Source of the DNA: DATBGS01 sp036557885
Lineage (GTDB): Bacteria > Chloroflexota > Ktedonobacteria > Ktedonobacterales > DATBGS01
Reading direction: 5' to 3'
Length of the DNA: 35,980 nt
Assembly: GCA_036557885.1 (NCBI GenBank)
Contig: DATBGS010000063.1
Span: 1 to 35,980 of the forward strand
The notes under the pieces were generated by a model, which worked only from the letters and a program-made list of their open reading frames with translations, had not been told where the DNA came from and made no database searches. Positions 29,459 through 35,980 of the stretch are shown here, piece by piece (within the stretch, counting starts at the first letter, position 1; every line of letters starts with the position of its first letter). A program made the position numbers and the translations under genes.

Positions 29459-32089
29459 CTATGCCTGGCCCGCAGCCTTCTTCCCTGTTGAGCGTCTGGC
29501 TGTTGGGCGCGTTGTTTTATCTCCTGCTCCGCTGGCGCGGCTCAGAGCCGTGCTCGTCGCCTTGCGCCTGGGTGTCGTCTTGGATGTCTTGCCAGGGCTG
29601 GCTATCCCTGCTGCCCGTGTTCCAGTCTTCCGGGCGCTGGTGGTCGCTTTTGCTCCGCGCGAGGCCGAGGCTGCCCTGGCACCCGTTGTTTTACTTCCCG
29701 TCGTCTTGCTGGCCGTCTTCCTGGTCGCCGTCTTCCCCGCCGCGCTACCCCTGGTGCTGCTGCGTCCCGTCGTGCTTCTGGCAGGGCTGCGCGGCGCAGT
29801 CCAGGTTGGGCGCGTCGTCGTGCCACCTGCGCTATCTGCACCCTCAGCGCTTGCCACGCCCGCTGCGCCTGCGCCAACCTCCACCCCTTCTATGACCGTC
29901 CCGCAAGCTGTGCAAGCTGCCACCTGCTTGCCCTGCGCCACCGTCACCAGGCCGCCACAGGTAGGACATGGACCCGCCACCGGACGATCCCACGTCGCAA
30001 AATTGCAGGTAGGGTAATTGGCGCACCCATAAAAGAGCTTGCCGCGCTTCCTCGTCTTGCGCTCCAGCAGATCGCCGCCGCACTGCGGGCATAACGCCCC
30101 GGTCTTTTTCACAAATGGCTTGCTGAATTTGCACTCAGGAAAGCCCGAACACGAGACAAAGGGGCCAAACCGTCCACTGCGCAAAATCAGCGGGCGCCCG
30201 CACTGTGGGCACTGCTCATCAAGCTCCTCCATCGGCTTCTGGATTTTTTCCATCTCGCTCTCGGCGCGCTTGAGCACATCCTTGAAATCCGTGTAGAACA
30301 GCGTCAGAAACGCCGTCCAGCTTTGTTGGCCCTCTTCAATAGAGTCCAGCTTGCGCTCCATATCGGCAGTAAAGCCCACATCCACAATATCCGGGAAATG
30401 GCGCGTCATGACCTCGTTCACCGTCTCCCCCAGCCAGGTCGGGACAAAACGCCGCTCCTGCTGCTCCACATAACCGCGCTCTTGAATCGTCGAGACAATC
30501 GGCACATACGTGCTGGGGCGGCCAATCCCGCGCTCCTCCAGCTCTTTAATCAGGCTGGCCTCGCCGTAGCGTGGCGGCGGCTGGGTAAAATGCTGGTCCG
30601 GCGTCAGCTTATGCAGGTCCAGTGGTTCTCCCGCCGAAAGCTCCGGCAGCGTCTCCTCTTCCTCTTCACGCGGCCAGACCGCATAAAAGCCAGGAAACTT
30701 CAGGGTTGACCCCGTTGCCCGGAACACATAGTTGCTCGCAGTAATATCTACGCGCACCGTATCAAAGACCGCTGGCGCCATAAACGCCGCCACAAAGCGC
30801 CGCCAGATCAACTGATACAGTTTAAACAGATCGGGCGTCAGATACGACTTGACCGCCTCCGGCGTCAAGCTTACATCGGTAGGACGAATCGCCTCATGCG
30901 CATCCTGCACCGTCGCTTTCGCCTTGCTTGCACGCCCCTCGCCCACATAGTCCGCGCCGAATCGCGCCGTGATCAGGTCTTTCACCGCCTTCTGCGCCTC
31001 AGCAGAAACGCGCGTGGAATCCGTGCGCATATAGGTAATCAAGCCCTGATGTCCCCGCTCGCCCAGTTCAATCCCCTCATAGAGATGCTGCGCCAGGTTC
31101 ATTGTCTTCTTCGGCGGGAAGCGCAGTCGCACCGAGGCATCCTGCTGCATCGTGCTGGTCGTATAGGGCAGCCAGGGCTGGCGGCGCACATCCTTCTGTT
31201 CCACACTGCGCACCGTATACGTCGCGCCCTCTAGCTCAGCCAGGATCGTCTTGGCCTCTTCTTCGCTGCCAATCTTAATGCGCTCGCGCTCCGTCTCCTC
31301 CGCAGCATCAGCCGCGCCCTGCTTGCCTGTGCCATTCTTCCCGTTCTTGCCATTCTTGCTGCTTTTCCCGCTGCCAGTGCTGCTGGCTTGGGAATTGGCC
31401 CTGTTTACCACCGACTCCGACGCCCCTGCCTCCCCAGCGCCATTCTGCCCCACTATACGAGCAAACAACTGCGCGGCAAACAGCCTGCGCTGCTTATGCT
31501 TGCTAAGCTGCGCCTCAATCGTCCAGTATTCTTCAGGAACAAAGGCGCGAATCTCGGCTTCGCGCGCGCAAATCAAGCGCAGCGCCACTGATTGCACTCG
31601 TCCCGCGCTCGTCCCAGACTGAATGCGCCGCCAGAGCAGCGGGCTAATTTTATAGCCCACCAGCCGGTCCAGCACCCGCCGCGCCTGCTGCGCGTTAAAC
31701 AGATTCTCATCAATCAGCCGAGGATGGGCAATCGCATCCTGCACCGCGCGCTTCGTAATTTCGTTAAATACCGCGCGCTGAGGCGCGCGCAAATCCAGCG
31801 CGTGTTTAAGCGACCAGGCGATAAATTCGCCCTCGCGGTCCGGGTCGGGCGCCAGATACACCGTCTCGGCCTTCTTCGCCGCCGCTTTCAGTTCCCCAAT
31901 CAGTTTATCTTTCTTCTCAATCACTTCATACTTGGGCGCAAACTCGCGGCGGGTATCCACGCCCAGACCCTTCCTGGGCAAATCTAAAATATGACCCATC
32001 GAAGCGCGAACCTCAAAGTCCGCACCCAGAAATTTTTCAATCGTCTTTGCTTTTGCAGGAGACTCAACGATAACCAGCTTCTTTGCCAT
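29459..32089 (-). CDS. topA: DNA topoisomerase I (type IA)
   Basis: An 876-residue enzyme that relaxes negative supercoils. The TOPRIM domain (KLVIVESPAKAKTIEKFL and DPDREGEFIAW) is followed by the strand-passage domains with active-site Tyr353 in ITYMRTDSTRVS. A low-complexity Ser/Gly/Lys/Asn insert lies at about 235-265. Three four-cysteine zinc modules follow from about 610 to 735 (CPQCGRP...CSGFPEC; CPQCGGD...CANYPTC; CPTCGG...CTAC). The last 140 residues form a Lys/Arg/Ser/Thr/Ala-rich disordered tail, similar in style to mycobacterial TopA tails that aid RNA polymerase and DNA binding. ATG 32089 has a GGTAGGTGT site upstream. A promoter is proposed at 32303-32331, leaving a leader of about 200 nt. 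Confidence 0.96.
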   Translation of the reverse strand: MAKKLVIVESPAKAKTIEKFLGADFEVRASMGHILDLPRKGLGVDTRREFAPKYEVIEKKDKLIGELKAAAKKAETVYLAPDPDREGEFIAWSLKHALDLRAPQRAVFNEITKRAVQDAIAHPRLIDENLFNAQQARRVLDRLVGYKISPLLWRRIQSGTSAGRVQSVALRLICAREAEIRAFVPEEYWTIEAQLSKHKQRRLFAAQLFARIVGQNGAGEAGASESVVNRANSQASSTGSGKSSKNGKNGKNGTGKQGAADAAEETERERIKIGSEEEAKTILAELEGATYTVRSVEQKDVRRQPWLPYTTSTMQQDASVRLRFPPKKTMNLAQHLYEGIELGERGHQGLITYMRTDSTRVSAEAQKAVKDLITARFGADYVGEGRASKAKATVQDAHEAIRPTDVSLTPEAVKSYLTPDLFKLYQLIWRRFVAAFMAPAVFDTVRVDITASNYVFRATGSTLKFPGFYAVWPREEEEETLPELSAGEPLDLHKLTPDQHFTQPPPRYGEASLIKELEERGIGRPSTYVPIVSTIQERGYVEQQERRFVPTWLGETVNEVMTRHFPDIVDVGFTADMERKLDSIEEGQQSWTAFLTLFYTDFKDVLKRAESEMEKIQKPMEELDEQCPQCGRPLILRSGRFGPFVSCSGFPECKFSKPFVKKTGALCPQCGGDLLERKTRKRGKLFYGCANYPTCNFATWDRPVAGPCPTCGGLVTVAQGKQVAACTACGTVIEGVEVGAGAAGVASAEGADSAGGTTTRPTWTAPRSPARSTTGRSSTRGSAAGKTATRKTASKTTGSKTTGARAASASRGAKATTSARKTGTRAAGIASPGKTSKTTPRRKATSTALSRASGAGDKTTRPTARRSTGKKAAGQA

Positions 32090-32302
32090 ACACCTACCTG
32101 TTTGTTGCCTTATTTCAGCAGCAGTATTCTTTTCTTTTCAGCATAGCACAATCCGACAACTCTCCTGAGAGGCCGGGCTGCAAAACAAGGACTTCCTGGG
32201 AACCAATCTCACCTGGAGCATTTGAGGATGTGGATAGAAAAGAAGAAGCCCTTCATGGCGGCTTCACAGAAACCAGCAAACGAATTGTCGCGCAACTCCT
32301 CC

Positions 32303-32331
32303 AGTATAGCACACATCTGCAACGACATCAA
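32303..32331 (-). promoter_or_regulatory. topA promoter
   Basis: Minus strand TTGATG (32331-32326), 17 nt, TATACT (32308-32303), preceded by TGC (extended -10). It lies 214 nt before ATG 32089. Confidence 0.5.
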
Positions 32332-32417
32332 GCATCCAAAGTGCCAGTCGCTTCTTCACCATCCCACCTGGAGATTGCCCTATCACAAACCGTTGCTCAC
32401 CGCGCGTTCTTTCTTCT

Positions 32418-32445
32418 TTCTTCTTTTACCCTTCTTCTTTTGCCC
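32418..32445. repeat. Tandem 14-bp polypyrimidine repeat
   Basis: TTCTTCTTTTRCCC occurs twice head to tail (32418-32431 and 32432-32445, A/G difference) in a strand-asymmetric pyrimidine tract. Confidence 0.6.
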
Positions 32446-32562
32446 TTCTTTTTCCACTCGGTATCGTGGTATCGTGATGGTGAAGGGATTTTTCTGCTGG
32501 AGACATCTCTGTAAGTTGCAAACATCACACCCTCTCGACATATGTTGAAATGAGGCATCCCC

Positions 32563-32928
32563 TTGAAGCCGCTTGACGCCTACCCCACCTCTTACCTGCT
32601 TGACGCAGAAAACCGCCAGCTTATTCTCACCTGGAGCGATGAGCATGAATCCATCCATCCCTATGAAACCCTGCGCCGCAGTTGCCCGTGTGCGCTCTGC
32701 GCCGGGGAAGGCACCATCCCCGGCCAGATGAAACCCGACACCCCGCTCTCCGCGATAGAGACTGACCTCTACGACCTTAAACCTGTTGGTCGCTATGGCC
32801 TCTCACCGGTCTGGGGCGACGGGCACCATACCGGCATCTTCACCTACGAGAAGCTGCGGGCAGAATGCCAGTGCGCCGAATGCCGCGCCAGCCGCAGCCC
32901 GCAGACCCAGCAACAGAAACGCCCCTAA
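32563..32928 (+). CDS. DUF971 (gamma-butyrobetaine-hydroxylase-like N-terminal) domain protein
   Basis: A 121-residue protein with the DUF971/GBBH-like_N fold. Typical pattern: RQLILTWSDEHESIHPYETLRRSCPCALCAGEG (seen as LTWSDEHES, YETLRRSCPCALC), then DLKPVGRYGLSPVWGDGHHTGIFTYEKLRAEC. The conserved cysteines (SCPCALC and ECQCAEC) suggest metal or iron-sulfur binding; homologues stand alone or fused to ApbC/Mrp iron-sulfur carriers. The catalytic function is not known. The start is TTG 32563, chosen because GAGG lies 7 nt upstream and the domain begins at once. It lies just upstream of the T-box leader of thrS, whose promoter starts 12 nt after this stop, so it is transcribed separately. Confidence 0.83.
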   Translation: MKPLDAYPTSYLLDAENRQLILTWSDEHESIHPYETLRRSCPCALCAGEGTIPGQMKPDTPLSAIETDLYDLKPVGRYGLSPVWGDGHHTGIFTYEKLRAECQCAECRASRSPQTQQQKRP

Positions 32929-32940
32929 AGCGCATGGCAG

Positions 32941-32969
32941 TTGCAAGTGGCCGAAAAATATGCTACACT
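32941..32969 (+). promoter_or_regulatory. thrS promoter
   Basis: TTGCAA (32941-32946), 17 nt, TACACT (32964-32969), with TGC directly before the -10 box (extended -10). Transcription would start near 32976, at the head of the T-box leader. Confidence 0.75.
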
Positions 32970-32975
32970 ACGACT

Positions 32976-33368
32976 ACACATTTTTACTATCTGGCAATGC
33001 GCGGGACGAGTATCCGCCGTGTACTCAGCAGAGAGAGGCGGCCACCGGCTGAAAGCCGCCTTGAGCAGCACCGAGGAGAAAACCACCCGCACGCCTGGCC
33101 CCCAAACCGCGTCTAGCGCGGGAGTATGGTGCCACGCCTGGTCAGCGTTAGCCGACCCACAGAGCGTCACCAGACCCTCTGTATCCTGCCTCTGAAGCGG
33201 TGAGCATCTTGAGTGGTTATCCTCGCCAGAGTGAGCAGGCATGCTTCTTGTGCTGCATTTTTGGCACAGCAGGGGCTTCCAGAACTGGTGATAACGTGGG
33301 TGGAACCACGGAAGGCACGGCTTACCCCCCTTTCGTCCCAATGATGGACGAAAGGGGTTTTTGTTTTT
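32976..33368 (+). promoter_or_regulatory. T-box riboswitch leader of thrS
   Basis: The T-box core GGGTGGAACCACG (33298-33310) lies before a terminator (33327-33357), the arrangement that senses uncharged tRNA. Upstream parts fit a stem I: GGACGAGTA near 33004, an AGAGAG bulge near 33030 and a GAA followed by ACC at 33082-33084, a good candidate Thr specifier codon in the specifier loop. Uncharged tRNA-Thr would pair at ACC and, with its CCA end, at the T-box bulge, favouring the antiterminator and allowing thrS expression. The 33369-33568 stretch to thrS holds nothing else I can identify. Confidence 0.85.
33327..33368 (+). terminator. Regulatory terminator of the T-box leader
   Basis: A perfect 12-bp stem (CCCCTTTCGTCC at 33327-33338 with 33346-33357), a 7-nt loop and TTTTTGTTTTT (33358-33368). 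It is the classic terminator that competes with the T-box antiterminator. Confidence 0.9.
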
Positions 33369-33568
33369 GAGAAAGGAGCAGCAACAGTAGCAGACAGAGA
33401 GTAGGCAGCACCATGTAGGGAGCAACCAGCAGCGCGCACCAGAGCGCCTCGCGCCTCTCTCAGGCGCACAATACGCGCGTAGTGCGTTTCACCGTGAAGT
33501 AGAAAGTTATTGGCTATGGGTACCCGCAAAGGGAGAGCAACCCGCATTCAACAGACAGGACCACCATC

Positions 33569-35371
33569 ATGCCCGAAGAAGTCGAACAAGAACTCAACGC
33601 CTCCATCGCGTATTCACCGCTTCAGCGCATGCGCCATTCCGCCGCGCATGTCATGGCTGAAGCTGTCCAGAGCATCTTCCCCGATGCCAAATTTGCCATT
33701 GGCCCGGCCATCGAAGACGGCTTTTACTACGACATGGAACTGCCGCGCGCCCTTTCGCCCGATGACTTCCCAGAAATCGAGCGGCGCATGGCCGAAAGCA
33801 TCGCTAAAAAACATCCCTTCGTCCAGAGCAAATGGCCGCGCGAACAAGCCCTCCACTACTTCAAAGAGCGCAACCAACCCTATAAAATCGAGATCATCGA
33901 AAACCTCCCCGATGCCGAGGTTGGCATCTACCAGCAAGGCCCCTTTCTGGACCTTTGCCGGGGGCCACACGTAGAAAACACGGGGCAGATCGGCCCCGTC
34001 AAGTTGATGCGCGTGGCTGGGGCCTACTGGCGCGGTGATGAACACCGCCCCATGCTTCAGCGGCTCTATGGTACGGCCTGGTTCTCTCAGGAAGACCTGG
34101 ACCAGTACCTCTGGCGCCTGGAAGAAGCCAGAAAGCGCGACCACCGCAAGATCGGCAAAGACCTCGAACTCTTTATGGTCAGCGACGAGGTTGGCGCGGG
34201 CCTTCCGCTCTGGCTGCCCAAAGGCGCCGTCGTTCGCCGCCTGCTCGAAGACTACATCGTCAATGTGGAGCGCGAGCAGGGCTACCAGCACGTCTACACG
34301 CCCAACCTGGGCAAGCTCGACCTGTATAAAACGTCCAGGCACTGGTACCACTACCGCGACACGATGTACCCGCCAATGGAAATGGAGAGCGGGGAAGAAC
34401 TCATCTTGCGCCCCATGAACTGCCCGCACCACTTCGAGATTTACAAGCACAAGATGCGCTCGTACCGCGAACTGCCGGTGCGCATTGCCGAATTGGGCAC
34501 GATGTATCGGCTGGAGAAATCGGGCGAACTCTCTGGCCTCTCGCGCGTGCGCGCCATGACGCTCAACGACGCGCACATCTTCTGCACGCCAGAGCAAATG
34601 CTGCCGGAGTTTAAGCGTGTCGTCCGGCTCGTTCAAGATGTCTACAAAGTCATGGGCTTTGAGCAGTATCGCTATCGGCTCTCCCTGCGTGACCCCAAAG
34701 ACAAAGAGAAGTTTGTAGACAACGACGCCATGTGGCAGCAAGCCGAAGCCGCCTTGCGCCAGGCGCTCGACGAACTCGAACTGGACTACTACGAAGGCAT
34801 CGGCGAGGCCGCCTTCTATGGCCCTAAGCTGGATGTCCAGGTTGCCAACGTGCTTGGCAAGGAAGAATCCATCTCAACGGTCCAGATAGACTTCGCGCAG
34901 CCCGAAAACTTCCAGCTTGAATACATCGGTGAAGACGGCCAGCCCCACCGCCCCGTCATCCTGCATCGCGGCATCATTTCCACGATGGAACGCTTTATGG
35001 CCTTCCTCATCGAAAACTACGCCGGAAACTTCCCTGTCTGGCTGGCGCCTGTCCAGGCAATGGTCATCCCCATTGCCGACCGTCACCTCAGTTATGCTGA
35101 GGAGGTGGCTGCAAAGCTGCGCGCCGCTGCGATGCGCGTGGAGGTGGATAGCCGAGGCGAGCGTATGAACGCCAAAGTGCGCGATGCTCAGCTACAAAAA
35201 ATCCCCTACATGCTCGTCGTAGGGGATCGGGAGGCAGCAGATGGAGCCGTCTCGCTGCGCCTGCGCTCCAATGAGAATATCGGGGCCGTCCCACTGGCCG
35301 CCTTCCTGGATGAAGCCAGTAAGCTCAACCGGGAGCATAGCCGCGAACTTTGGCCTGGCAAGCGAGGTTAA
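33569..35371 (+). CDS. thrS: Threonyl-tRNA synthetase without the TGS domain
   Basis: A 600-residue class II synthetase that charges tRNA-Thr. It starts directly in the editing domain (His23 and His27 in RHSAAHVMAEA; Cys130 and His134 in CRGPHV), so the roughly 60-residue TGS domain of E. coli ThrRS is missing. The catalytic core contains the zinc ligands Cys285 (MNCPHH), His336 (DAHIFC) and His466 (ILHRG), motif 2 around MYRLEKSGELSGLSRVR and motif 3 HRGIISTMERFMAFLIE. The C-terminal anticodon-binding domain (VQAMVIPIADRH, MRVEVDSRGERMNAKVRDAQ) is complete. ATG 33569 has an AGGA site about 8 nt upstream. Expression is under T-box control; infC follows after a hairpin. Confidence 0.96.
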   Translation: MPEEVEQELNASIAYSPLQRMRHSAAHVMAEAVQSIFPDAKFAIGPAIEDGFYYDMELPRALSPDDFPEIERRMAESIAKKHPFVQSKWPREQALHYFKERNQPYKIEIIENLPDAEVGIYQQGPFLDLCRGPHVENTGQIGPVKLMRVAGAYWRGDEHRPMLQRLYGTAWFSQEDLDQYLWRLEEARKRDHRKIGKDLELFMVSDEVGAGLPLWLPKGAVVRRLLEDYIVNVEREQGYQHVYTPNLGKLDLYKTSRHWYHYRDTMYPPMEMESGEELILRPMNCPHHFEIYKHKMRSYRELPVRIAELGTMYRLEKSGELSGLSRVRAMTLNDAHIFCTPEQMLPEFKRVVRLVQDVYKVMGFEQYRYRLSLRDPKDKEKFVDNDAMWQQAEAALRQALDELELDYYEGIGEAAFYGPKLDVQVANVLGKEESISTVQIDFAQPENFQLEYIGEDGQPHRPVILHRGIISTMERFMAFLIENYAGNFPVWLAPVQAMVIPIADRHLSYAEEVAAKLRAAAMRVEVDSRGERMNAKVRDAQLQKIPYMLVVGDREAADGAVSLRLRSNENIGAVPLAAFLDEASKLNREHSRELWPGKRG

Positions 35372-35387
35372 ACTATCCAGGCTGACA

Positions 35388-35428
35388 GCAAGGGGCAGGC
35401 AGCAATGGTGCTGCCCGCCCCTTGCCTT
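35388..35428 (+). terminator. thrS terminator overlapping the infC promoter
   Basis: A 17-bp stem with one mismatch (35388-35404 with 35409-35425, loop ATGG). Its right arm includes the first bases of the infC -35 box (TTGCCT 35422-35427). The U-run is short (CTTTG), so some read-through is likely. Confidence 0.65.
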
Positions 35429-35450
35429 TGCCGCAAACATGTGCTACACT
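35422..35450 (+). promoter_or_regulatory. infC promoter
   Basis: TTGCCT (35422-35427), 17 nt, TACACT (35445-35450), with TGC before the -10 box. A start near 35457 means that the in-frame ATG at 35454 would not be transcribed. Confidence 0.75.
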
Positions 35451-35501
35451 GCTATGCGAGAAAAATCGTCTTCAATACACACCATTACTGGAGGTTCGCC
35501 T

Positions 35502-35980
35502 ATCAACAGGGATTTTCGGGGGAATGAGCGGTCCGACCGTGGGGATCGCCAACGTGAGACACGCATCAATAACCGCATCCGCGCCCGCGAAGTGCGCTTG
35601 ATTGATGAAGACGGAACTATGATCGGCGTGATGCCGCTCCCGCAAGCACTGGATATGGCCCGTGACCGGGACTTAGACCTTGTAGAAGTATCTCCAATGG
35701 CTGTCCCACCAGTCTGCAAACTGATGGATTATGGCCGGTTCAAATACGAGCAGCGCAAAAAAGAGAACGAAGCGCGCAAACACCAGAAAGTCACGGAACT
35801 GCGTGAGATTCGCATGAAACCACGCACCGGCGAGCACGACATCCAGGTAAAAACGCGCAAAATTGAAGAGTTTCTGGCCGAAGGCGATAAGGTCAAGGTG
35901 AGCGTCCTCTTCCGGGGCCGCGAGATGGCCCACCCAGAACTGGGGCGCACGCTGCTTGAATCCATTGCCAACGAACTCAA
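35502..35980 (+). CDS. infC: Translation initiation factor IF-3, ATC start (3' end beyond window)
   Basis: IF-3 binds the 30S subunit, prevents early 50S joining and proofreads start codons. About 159 residues are seen: the N-domain has INNRIRAREVRLIDEDG, DLVEVSPMAVPPVCKLMDYGRFKYEQ, then the linker and the C-domain VTELREIRMKPRTGEHD and VSVLFRGREMAHPELG. The start is proposed to be ATC at 35502: GGAGG (35490-35494) lies exactly 7 nt before it, and no ATG, GTG or TTG is suitably placed. An in-frame ATG at 35454 lies before the predicted transcription start. IF-3 rejects non-canonical starts, and infC with AUU/AUC starts is autoregulated on that basis in other bacteria. rpmI and rplT would be expected downstream. 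Confidence 0.88.
   Translation, partial: MNRDFRGNERSDRGDRQRETRINNRIRAREVRLIDEDGTMIGVMPLPQALDMARDRDLDLVEVSPMAVPPVCKLMDYGRFKYEQRKKENEARKHQKVTELREIRMKPRTGEHDIQVKTRKIEEFLAEGDKVKVSVLFRGREMAHPELGRTLLESIANEL

Larger units (their letters stand above)
32090..32562. other. Intergenic region between divergent topA and DUF971 genes
   Basis: No gene is supported in these 473 bp. The region holds the probable topA promoter (32303-32331, minus), a pyrimidine-rich run at about 32407-32456 with a tandem 14-mer, and a weak TTGCAA-N17-CATATG (32516-32544) that could serve the DUF971 gene. Confidence 0.6.

Noticed and set aside
33614..34741. 375-codon minus-strand open frame opposite thrS
   Set aside because: ThrRS motifs are continuous on the plus strand; the antisense product has no support.
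35454..35456. ATG in frame with infC
   Set aside because: It lies about 3 nt upstream of the transcription start predicted from the promoter at 35422-35450 and has no ribosome site; ATC 35502 does.

Overview
The window is GC-rich bacterial chromosome, densely packed with housekeeping genes. It has no transposase, integrase, phage gene, CRISPR array, tRNA or rRNA that I can see. Gene orders are Gram-positive-like: rpmB divergent from asp23-fakA-degV, a topA-hslV-hslU operon, and a T-box leader on thrS followed by infC. Combined with a sigma-54 factor, KGG-repeat stress protein, MenA-like prenyltransferase, PaaABC monooxygenase and a NarL-type two-component protein, this suggests Chloroflexota, possibly the Ktedonobacteria. 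That placement is inference, not a measured result.

Layout. 1-5.5 kb: the tail of a peptide-ABC substrate-binding protein, an S41/PDZ protease-like protein, an alpha/beta hydrolase, a membrane-anchored TPR protein and a proline dehydrogenase. 5.5-9.7 kb: DUF2203, DegV, FakA and Asp23 on the minus strand, with rpmB diverging. 9.7-12.9 kb: fmt-rlmN (minus), cdd (plus) and a gamma-carbonic-anhydrase-like protein (minus). 12.9-15.5 kb: an NlpC/P60 peptidase, a Ca2+/cation antiporter and a small zinc ribbon (all minus). 15.6-17.7 kb: rpoN and a KGG protein. 17.9-23.7 kb: folD (plus), then a minus-strand phenylacetyl-CoA epoxidase cluster in the order paaA, paaD N-half, paaB, paaC, paaD C-half, rph, preceded by a MenA-like gene. 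23.8-26.8 kb: a translin-family protein, an unknown protein and a histidine-kinase/response-regulator fusion. 26.9-32.1 kb: rpsT, hslU, hslV, topA. 32.5-36 kb: a DUF971 protein, a T-box leader, thrS and the start of infC.

How the genes work together. FakA and a DegV protein probably form a fatty-acid kinase. The paa genes encode most of a ring-epoxidising diiron monooxygenase plus an iron-sulfur maturation factor, here split into two genes, and their last member is stop-start coupled to RNase PH. TopA, HslV and HslU form a topology/protease operon. Thr-tRNA availability should control thrS through the T-box.

Most notable points: PaaD is split into two separated ORFs; FolD lacks the Lys54 and Gln98 equivalents; the S41 protein lacks its catalytic Lys; rpoN encodes a zinc-ribbon insertion and has a near-perfect -24/-12 motif in front of it; a bacterial translin homologue is present; infC appears to start with ATC; and six promoters share TTGCNN-N17-TAYACT. 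I see no single obvious undescribed multi-gene system. The best candidates for new biology are these altered or rearranged members of known families.
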